Origin: Gilliamella sp. Pra-s52 | Lineage (GTDB): Bacteria; Pseudomonadota; Gammaproteobacteria; Enterobacterales; Orbaceae | Assembly (NCBI RefSeq): GCF_009795805.1 | Contig: NZ_WTEY01000002.1 | Span: 124,001 to 188,000 of the forward strand | Direction of reading: 5' to 3' | Length of the DNA stretch: 64,000 bases | Part shown: in pieces, positions 58,134 through 64,000 of the stretch | How the letters are laid out: each line of letters starts with the position of its first letter | Numbering within the stretch: the first letter of the stretch is position 1 | Program-made: the position numbers and the translations under genes | The notes under the pieces: model-generated | What the model was told of the DNA's origin: nothing | What the model saw: the letters and a program-made list of their open reading frames with translations, nothing else | Databases searched by the model: none

Positions 58134-58278
58134 ATGAAAAAGGTGATTAAACACCAAATTGTGTCAATATTAAAAAGAAGCAGTAGCCGGAATTTCTAGT
58201 AAAGCTAGTATCAAAACAGGTTACATTGAACAATTTAATTGTACTTATCGAACCGATAATGTTAGATTTTTAGCCTAG
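58134..58278 (+). pseudogene. IS3-family transposase remnant (orfA start and orfB fragment)
   Basis: At 58134, MKKVIKHQIVSILKRSSSR resembles the orfA N-terminus of IS3-family elements (KKSRFTEEQIVSILKEAEAG). At 58219-58278, GYIEQFNCTYRTDNVRFLA then stop resembles the orfB motif NGYIERFNRTYR. The catalytic centre in between is gone. These are fragments from one decayed copy. Confidence 0.7.
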
Positions 58279-58606
58279 GGGAAGCAAGATAAATAACAAA
58301 ATAACAGCTAACCATTTACAATACCGAAACATCAAATAAACATTTAAACAATATGGTATTTATTGAATAGAAACACCAAAACAGACAATATAATTTTCTA
58401 TTTATTTCTTATTTTTATATAGTTATTCTTCAGATTAAATTATCTATTTTCATACTTAATTAATGATAATGACTTTTATATTTTACATATTATTTCTCAC
58501 TTTTGAACAATCGATTAAAGCTATTATATTAAACAACAGCACCTGTTAGATTTTTTAACTTATTTAAGTAAACTAAACTCAATTTCAATAACAAAAGGAA
58601 ATTATC

Positions 58607-58849
58607 ATGGGTATCATAAGTTGGATAGTTCTAGGATTAATTGCCGGCTGGATTGCAAAATTTTTTATGCCACTTGGACGTATAGGTGTAATTAAAACTA
58701 TTTTATTAGGTATTGCAGGTGCCTTAGTAGGTGGCTATATTAGCACCTTCTTTGACTGGGGTAGTGTGACAGGATTTAATTTCCCAAGCTTATTTATTTC
58801 TGTTTTGGGTGCTATTTTACTGATATATCTTTATCGTCTTTTAAAATAA
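58607..58849 (+). CDS. GlsB/YeaQ/YmgE family membrane protein
   Basis: 80 residues of the transglycosylase-associated (YeaQ/YmgE/GlsB) family. Three hydrophobic segments with Gly motifs: IISWIVLGLIAGWIAKFFMP, ILLGIAGALVGGYISTFFDW and SLFISVLGAILLIYLYRLLK. Usually linked to envelope or acid stress; molecular function unknown. AAAGGAA precedes the ATG. Confidence 0.9.
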   Translation: MGIISWIVLGLIAGWIAKFFMPLGRIGVIKTILLGIAGALVGGYISTFFDWGSVTGFNFPSLFISVLGAILLIYLYRLLK

Positions 58850-58896
58850 AATCATGTCTCAATCAAACTTGGTTGAATTCTTCCGCCAAGTTTGAT

Positions 58897-59229
58897 TTAT
58901 ATAAATAAAGAAATTATTTTCGCCATCAATTTAAATAATTTTTTTAATATCCAAAAACAAACATAACCTATACATAAAGAAAAAAATGTCATTGCCCATA
59001 AGAAGCCAAATGTAATTAATGCTAAAGTAAAACAGACAAAAAGTACTGGTATAAAGTAAATAATATCGATATGTGTTATAGTATTAAAAAGTATAAAAAA
59101 AACTATTGTTATAGCAATCAATACTAACCAATATAAAATTTTCATAACTTTATTTTTAGGTTTAGCATCAAGAGCAATACCTATAGCTTCCAAGCCTGCG
59201 TCTATGGCATCAAAAATAGCAAATGGCAT
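58897..59229 (-). CDS. Small membrane protein of unknown function
   Basis: 110 residues, not recognised. Begins MPFAIFDAIDAGLEAIGIAL, then TM helices near 30-50 (ILYWLVLIAITIVFFILFNT), 52-75 (IIYFIPVLFVCFTLALITFG) and 75-100 (LWAMTFFSLCIGYVCFWILK). It ends just downstream of and converging on the GlsB-like gene, divergent from cysS. No function inferred. Confidence 0.6.
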   Translation of the reverse strand: MPFAIFDAIDAGLEAIGIALDAKPKNKVMKILYWLVLIAITIVFFILFNTITHIDIIYFIPVLFVCFTLALITFGFLWAMTFFSLCIGYVCFWILKKLFKLMAKIISLFI

Positions 59230-59342
59230 AACCGATATTTCCTTTCATTTTTGTTGTAAAGATGTTAATAAGTAATTTCGTCGTATCTAGATTTTTGTTA
59301 TATTAATATTCAAAAATCACTTATTAATAAATAGTAATTATA

Positions 59343-60737
59343 ATGCTAAAAATATTCAATACATTAACCCGAGAAAAAGAAATATTCCAACCAATTACCC
59401 CCAATAAAATTGGGCTATATGTTTGCGGTGTGACTATTTACGATCTTTGTCATATTGGTCATGGACGTACCTTTGTTGCATTTGATGTTGTCACACGTTA
59501 TTTACGATTTTTAGGTTATGATTTAACTTACGTCCGTAATATCACTGATGTTGATGATAAAATAATTAAAAGAGCATTGGAAAATGGAGAAACGTGCGAA
59601 CAATTAACAGATCGCATGTTACAAGAGATGTATGCCGATTTTGATGCACTGAATATAAAACGCCCTGATGTTGAACCTAGAGCAACGCATCACATGCCAC
59701 AAATAATTCAATTAGTTGAAGACTTAATTAAAAAAAACCACGCTTATATTGCCGAAAATGGTGATGTAATGTTTGCAGTTGATAGTGCACCTAATTATGG
59801 TGTGTTATCTCGCCAAAATTTAGAGCAACTGCAAGCTGGTGCTCGTGTTGATGTGGTTGATGTTAAACGTAATCCAATGGATTTTGTGTTATGGAAAATG
59901 TCAAAACCTAACGAACCTAGTTGGGATTCTCCATGGGGTAAAGGTCGCCCAGGTTGGCATATTGAATGTTCAGCTATGAACAGTTATCAATTAGGTAATC
60001 ACTTTGATATTCACGGCGGTGGTTCAGATTTAATGTTTCCGCATCACGAAAACGAAATTGCCCAATCAACTTGTGCCCATGATGGGCAATATGTCAATTA
60101 TTGGATGCACTCGGGTATGGTGATGATCGACCAAGAAAAAATGTCTAAATCACTAAATAACTTTTTCACAATTCGCGATGTATTAAAGCATTATGATGCT
60201 GAAACAGTACGCTATTTTTTACTATCTGGTCACTATCGTAGCCAACTCAATTATAGTGAAGAAAACTTAAAACAAGCAAGGATGGCACTAGAAAGACTAT
60301 ATACCGCCCTGCGAGACACAGATCCAACTTACCCATATATAACTCCGAGTGACAGTAATTACTACCGTCAATTCTGTGATGCAATGGATGATGACTTCAA
60401 TACTCCCGAAGCGTATTCAATATTATTTGACCTAGCACGTGAAATTAATAAGGCCAAAGCTGATAATAATATGTTACTCGCTAATGAATTAGCAGCTCAA
60501 TTGCGTTACTTATCGGCAGTACTTGGATTATTAGAGCAAGATCCTGTTGATTTTTTACAAAGTAATCAAAAAAATGACGTTAATGTTACATTAATTGAAG
60601 CTTTAATAAAACAACGTAATGAAGCAAGAGCAAATAAAAATTGGACACTGGCCGACGAAGCCCGCGACAAATTAAATGCAATGAATATTGTGCTTGAAGA
60701 TGGAGCTAATGGTACAACATGGCGCAAAAAAAGCTAA
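59343..60737 (+). CDS. cysS: Cysteinyl-tRNA synthetase
   Basis: 464 residues (E. coli 461). Class I synthetase. Signature [16 protein letters not shown] (HIGH) near residue 34 and [11 protein letters not shown] (KMSKS). Zn ligands in [18 protein letters not shown] and [12 protein letters not shown]-terminal anticodon-binding DALR-type domain follows. The start ATG at 59343 gives [13 protein letters not shown], as in E. coli. Confidence 0.98.
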   Translation: MLKIFNTLTREKEIFQPITPNKIGLYVCGVTIYDLCHIGHGRTFVAFDVVTRYLRFLGYDLTYVRNITDVDDKIIKRALENGETCEQLTDRMLQEMYADFDALNIKRPDVEPRATHHMPQIIQLVEDLIKKNHAYIAENGDVMFAVDSAPNYGVLSRQNLEQLQAGARVDVVDVKRNPMDFVLWKMSKPNEPSWDSPWGKGRPGWHIECSAMNSYQLGNHFDIHGGGSDLMFPHHENEIAQSTCAHDGQYVNYWMHSGMVMIDQEKMSKSLNNFFTIRDVLKHYDAETVRYFLLSGHYRSQLNYSEENLKQARMALERLYTALRDTDPTYPYITPSDSNYYRQFCDAMDDDFNTPEAYSILFDLAREINKAKADNNMLLANELAAQLRYLSAVLGLLEQDPVDFLQSNQKNDVNVTLIEALIKQRNEARANKNWTLADEARDKLNAMNIVLEDGANGTTWRKKS

Positions 60738-60800
60738 TATTTTAAAAAGCACAATTTTTTTGAATAAATAAAATAACGCATTAAATTAATCAACTAAAAT

Positions 60801-60823
60801 AGCCCCCACAATGTTGTGGTGGG
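60801..60823. terminator. Convergent terminator between cysS and trmJ
   Basis: CCCCCACA and TGTGGTGGG pair with one mismatch around a short ATGT loop, followed by TCTATTT on the plus side and CTATTTT on the minus side. Moderately strong. Confidence 0.55.
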
Positions 60824-60834
60824 TCTATTTATGA

Positions 60835-61605
60835 TCATCGTAATGATTTATCAATTGAGGTCAAAATACCTCGCAAAATATTTAGTTCCTGTTGTTCAAT
60901 GCGTGCGCGAGTAAATAACCGTCGCAAACGTCCCATAATCTGTCCAGGATGATTGTTATTAATAAAACCCGTCTGTAATAAAGTCTGTTCTAAATGTTGG
61001 TAGAAACGCTCTATATCGGCATCTATAGGAAACTTAGTTTCGGTCATATTCTTACCTTTTGATTCAAACAGTTTATTATCAAGGTTTAACATTGACATAC
61101 GAATTTCATAACACAAAACTTGCACTGACATGGCAAGATTTAAAGAACTATAATCAGGATTGGCAGGAATTCCAACATGATAATGACATTTTTGCAATTC
61201 ATCATTAGTTAAACCAACCCGTTCGCGCCCAAATACCAAAGCAGTTTGAGTATGGAGATTTGAAGCTTCTTGAACAATCTTATCACCACACTCTTTTGGC
61301 GTTAAATAGGGCCACTGTAAACTACGAGAGCGTGCACTAGTACCAATCACTAAAGTACAATCAGCAATAGCTTGTTCCATCGACGAGAAGATTTGTGCAT
61401 TTTTAATAATATCACTAGCACCTGCTGCTAACGAAATCGATTGAGAATCAGGTTTTATGACTGGGTTAACTAAACAAAGATTAGTTAATCCCATGGTTTT
61501 CATTGCTCTTGCAGCAGATCCCATATTACCAGTATGCGATGTTTCAACCAAAACAATCTTCACATTATCTAAATAACTCACATCGTCCTCATTATTAAAT
61601 AACAT
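60835..61605 (-). CDS. trmJ: tRNA Cm32/Um32 methyltransferase TrmJ
   Basis: 256 residues (E. coli 246). SPOUT 2'-O-methyltransferase acting on tRNA position 32. N-terminal [20 protein letters not shown], then [27 protein letters not shown], and the knot motif [22 protein letters not shown]-terminal helical extension follows. ATG at 61605; an alternative ATG lies a few codons downstream. Confidence 0.95.
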   Translation of the reverse strand: MLFNNEDDVSYLDNVKIVLVETSHTGNMGSAARAMKTMGLTNLCLVNPVIKPDSQSISLAAGASDIIKNAQIFSSMEQAIADCTLVIGTSARSRSLQWPYLTPKECGDKIVQEASNLHTQTALVFGRERVGLTNDELQKCHYHVGIPANPDYSSLNLAMSVQVLCYEIRMSMLNLDNKLFESKGKNMTETKFPIDADIERFYQHLEQTLLQTGFINNNHPGQIMGRLRRLFTRARIEQQELNILRGILTSIDKSLR

Positions 61606-61843
61606 TCTATAACAATAGAATAAACTATATTCTTAAAAAATAAGTATATATTAAAATCATTGAAAAATCAGTTTTGGCTTCTTCTGTTATACAATATCTA
61701 ATTAATTGAATCTCTCCCTAATTTAAATTCATAAAAATGAGTTTAATAATAAATATCTTATTGACGAGACTGAAATAATTTGCCAATGTAGTAACAACAA
61801 CATTATAAATCTTAGCTTGTTGATAAAAGAAAGGAGATCAATT

Positions 61844-62176
61844 ATGACTTTAAGTATTACCAGTAAACAAATGGACATTACTCCCGCAATTCGTAGCTAT
61901 CTAGAAGATAAATTTTCAAAGTTAGATAAATGGAAAGCACAGCTGATCAACCCTCATTTTATTTTATCCAAAGAACCAGATGGATTTATTGTTGATGCAA
62001 CAATTACAACTAAAGGAACCCCATTAGTTGCATCTGCCAAACATATTGATATGTATGCAGCAATTAATGATCTTATTGATAAACTTGAAAAACAACTTAA
62101 TAAACTGCAACATAAAGGTGAGTCTCGTCGTGCTATAAGTAGCATAAAAGACAAAGTATTAGAAGAAGAAATTTAA
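61844..62176 (+). CDS. raiA: Ribosome-associated inhibitor RaiA
   Basis: 110 residues from the ATG at 61844, preceded by AAGGAG at 61831-61836 (E. coli RaiA 113). Binds the 30S subunit and stops translation in stationary phase. [40 protein letters not shown] and [20 protein letters not shown] match the E. coli protein closely. The short C-terminus separates it from long HPF. raiA-pheA order as in E. coli. Confidence 0.96.
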   Translation: MTLSITSKQMDITPAIRSYLEDKFSKLDKWKAQLINPHFILSKEPDGFIVDATITTKGTPLVASAKHIDMYAAINDLIDKLEKQLNKLQHKGESRRAISSIKDKVLEEEI

Positions 62177-62201
62177 TTAATCTATTTCCTTAATTAAATA
62201 A

Positions 62202-62230
62202 AAAGGCACTTTAATGGTGCCTTTATTTTT
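62202..62230 (+). terminator. Terminator after raiA
   Basis: AAAGGCAC / GTGCCTTT stem followed by ATTTTT, 25 bp after the raiA stop. TATAAT at 62239-62244 just beyond it may be the pheA -10. No Phe-rich leader peptide (pheL) is seen in this 100-bp gap. Confidence 0.85.
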
Positions 62231-62275
62231 GTGCTTGTTATAATACATACTATCTTCTTTTAATATTTAATAAAA

Positions 62276-63427
62276 ATGACTACAAATCCTTTATTACCTT
62301 TACGAAATAAAATTAATGAACTCGATAAAACATTATTAGAACTTATTTCCCAGCGACGTAAGCTTTCAATGCAAGTGGTTCATACAAAAATTGAAGCTAA
62401 TATTCCTGTACGCGATATTGAGCGTGAGCGTTCACTTATTAGAAATTTAATCAATCAAGGGAAACATCATCATCTTGATGATATGCTTATAAAACGCTTA
62501 TACCAATTAATTATTGAAGATTCTGTACTATTACAACAAAAAATCTTACAAGAAAAACTTAATCACAACACAATTACTACTGCCAAAATCGCATTTTTAG
62601 GTCCTAAAGGATCTTATTCACATTCTGCAGCTCGTCGCTATGCTAGTACTCACTTAGATAAAATGGTTGAATTAAGCTGTTCAACTTTTAAAGAAGTTTT
62701 TGAACAAATCGAAAATAGTTCTGTAGATTATGGCATTTTACCAATAGAAAATTCTAGTTCTGGCTCAATAAATGAAGTTTATGATTTATTGCAAAAAACT
62801 AATTTGCATATTATTGGTGAACTATCTTTGCCTATTGATCATTGTATTCTTGCCATGCCAAATTCACAGCTCGAAAAAATTGATACCATTTATAGCCATC
62901 CACAACCGTTCCAACAATGTAGTAACTTCTTAGAGAACTATCCAAATTGGAAAATTGTATACTGCGATAGTACTTCATCAGCAATGAAAACAGTTGCTAA
63001 ATTGAATAAACCTAATGTTGCAGCAATGGGGAATAAAGATGGCGGTGAATTATATGGGTTACAAGTACTTGAACATAATTTTGCAAATCAAAAAGAAAAC
63101 ATTACTCGTTTTATTGTGTTAGCCCGCCAGCCTATCGAAGTATCTGATCAACTTCCAGCTAAAACTACAATTTTAATGAAGACTGGTCAGCAAGCAGGTG
63201 CTTTAGTTGATGCGCTATTAGTATTACGTAATCATAATATTATCATGACTAAACTTGAATCACGTCCAATTCATGGTACACCATGGGAAGAGATGTTTTA
63301 TATTGACTTGCAAGGCAACATCCATTCTTATGAAATGCAAACAGCGCTTAAAGAACTCACTTCAATGACGCTATACACCAAAGTGCTCGGATGTTATCCA
63401 ACTGATTCTGTTGTTGCTGTAATATAA
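62276..63427 (+). CDS. pheA: Chorismate mutase / prephenate dehydratase PheA
   Basis: 383 residues (E. coli 386). N-terminal AroQ chorismate mutase ([31 protein letters not shown]). Prephenate dehydratase from about residue 105 ([39 protein letters not shown]). C-terminal ACT domain ([40 protein letters not shown]) for feedback by Phe. Makes phenylpyruvate. No attenuator peptide is visible upstream, so control may be through the ACT domain or another regulator. Confidence 0.97.
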   Translation: MTTNPLLPLRNKINELDKTLLELISQRRKLSMQVVHTKIEANIPVRDIERERSLIRNLINQGKHHHLDDMLIKRLYQLIIEDSVLLQQKILQEKLNHNTITTAKIAFLGPKGSYSHSAARRYASTHLDKMVELSCSTFKEVFEQIENSSVDYGILPIENSSSGSINEVYDLLQKTNLHIIGELSLPIDHCILAMPNSQLEKIDTIYSHPQPFQQCSNFLENYPNWKIVYCDSTSSAMKTVAKLNKPNVAAMGNKDGGELYGLQVLEHNFANQKENITRFIVLARQPIEVSDQLPAKTTILMKTGQQAGALVDALLVLRNHNIIMTKLESRPIHGTPWEEMFYIDLQGNIHSYEMQTALKELTSMTLYTKVLGCYPTDSVVAVI

Positions 63428-63431
63428 TAAT

Positions 63432-64000
63432 ATGACTATGCAATATTTTTCGCAATCTATACTTAACTGGTATGAACTGTGCGGTAGAAAATCGCTACCT
63501 TGGCAAATCAGCAAAAGTTCTTATCATGTTTGGTTATCAGAAGTCATGTTACAACAAACTCAGGTTGTAACTGTTATTCCTTACTTCAACCGTTTTATTG
63601 AGCGCTTCCCAAAGATAACAGATCTAGCACAGGCATCAATTGATGATGTATTGCATCTTTGGACTGGGCTTGGCTATTATGCAAGAGCTCGTAACTTACA
63701 TAAAACAGCACAAATAATAACCGAAAAATTTAATGGCGAATTCCCGACACAATTTGATAACGTCATCGCCCTACCTGGTATAGGACGTTCAACTGCAGGG
63801 GCAATTTTATCTCTTTCACAAAATCAGCATTACCCTATTTTAGATGGTAATGTAAAACGTGTATTAACTCGATATTTTGCTGTTCAAGGCTGGCCTGGTA
63901 TAAAAACTGTCGAAAATAAACTCTGGAATTTAAGTGAACAAGTTACTCCCAAAATTGATGTTGCAAAATTTAATCAAGCTATGATGGATATTGGTGCGAT
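63432..64000 (+). CDS. mutY: A/G-specific adenine glycosylase MutY (3' end outside window)
   Basis: 189 codons of the N-terminal half. Starts [20 protein letters not shown]. HhH-GPD domain with the catalytic region [17 protein letters not shown] (Glu), [19 protein letters not shown] and the HhH hairpin [16 protein letters not shown], then [19 protein letters not shown]. The Fe-S cluster loop and C-terminal MutT-like domain lie outside. It removes A opposite 8-oxoG. Close behind pheA (4 bp), so likely cotranscribed. Confidence 0.95.
   Translation, partial: MTMQYFSQSILNWYELCGRKSLPWQISKSSYHVWLSEVMLQQTQVVTVIPYFNRFIERFPKITDLAQASIDDVLHLWTGLGYYARARNLHKTAQIITEKFNGEFPTQFDNVIALPGIGRSTAGAILSLSQNQHYPILDGNVKRVLTRYFAVQGWPGIKTVENKLWNLSEQVTPKIDVAKFNQAMMDIGA

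Larger units (their letters stand above)
57659..58606. other. IS-remnant region
   Basis: 948 bp with only decayed transposase fragments: an IS5-family relic on the minus strand and an IS3-family relic on the plus strand. The remainder, up to the GlsB-like gene, is very AT-rich and shows no other credible ORF. Confidence 0.65.

Overview
The window is AT-rich gammaproteobacterial chromosome. Gene content and local order resemble Enterobacterales/Pasteurellales (zapA-ssrS-fau, raiA-pheA-mutY, ybeY-corC-lnt-gltIJKL, ftsB-ispD-ispF-truD-pcm, xseB-ispA-dxs), but the strong A/T bias, compact housekeeping blocks and broken-up synteny fit the Orbaceae (Gilliamella-like insect-gut bacteria). That family assignment is inference from memory of protein similarity and composition; no search was run.

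Layout. 1-4757: a BtsT/CstA-type pyruvate transporter with the LytS/LytTR system BtsS-BtsR beside it and a good match to a BtsR operator between them. 4810-8766: periplasmic beta-glucosidase BglX, YajQ, DapD. 9149-10928: a four-gene minor-prepilin operon. 10950-19058: YbfF, RNase II, a YecH-like small protein, then an operon of an unrecognised lipoprotein with opgG-opgH (osmoregulated periplasmic glucans). 19097-25693: EpmA, RmuC, the isoprenoid block xseB-ispA-dxs, ZapA, 6S RNA and Fau. 25974-27434: catalase. 28394-34050: a catabolic operon with a PTS-regulated activator, an ascorbate/galactitol-family EIIB and EIIC, a TPR-like protein, a class II aldolase and a P-loop kinase-like protein. 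34363-38114: a SnoaL-like protein, RlmB, RNase R.

38678-39774 is the most unusual stretch. It is a roughly 1.1-kb gene-free region holding a palindrome-dense duplicated block bounded by 12-bp inverted repeats, a tiny orphan CRISPR array with type I-F geometry (three 28-nt repeats, two 32-nt spacers, no cas genes in view), a long inverted repeat beside the array, and two copies of a dispersed repeat that bracket the whole region. A third copy of that repeat lies near 8.95 kb.

39775-46968: rsfS-rlmH-ybeY-corC-lnt and the glutamate/aspartate ABC transporter gltIJKL. 47018-50467: RecD and a MuiA-like DUF4139 protein. 50712-52639: nadR-pnuC for nicotinamide riboside salvage, with a NadR-box-like operator over its own promoter. 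52743-56257: pcm-truD-ispF-ispD-ftsB and tusE, with surE missing from its usual place. 56451-58278: tRNA-Ser(UGA), a GNAT gene and remnants of IS5- and IS3-family transposases. 58607-64000: small membrane proteins, CysS, TrmJ, RaiA, PheA and the start of MutY.

Most of the window is ordinary housekeeping sequence. The items worth following up are the orphan array and its repeat-rich surroundings, the two predicted operators, the lipoprotein in the opgGH operon and the uncharacterised PTS operon.
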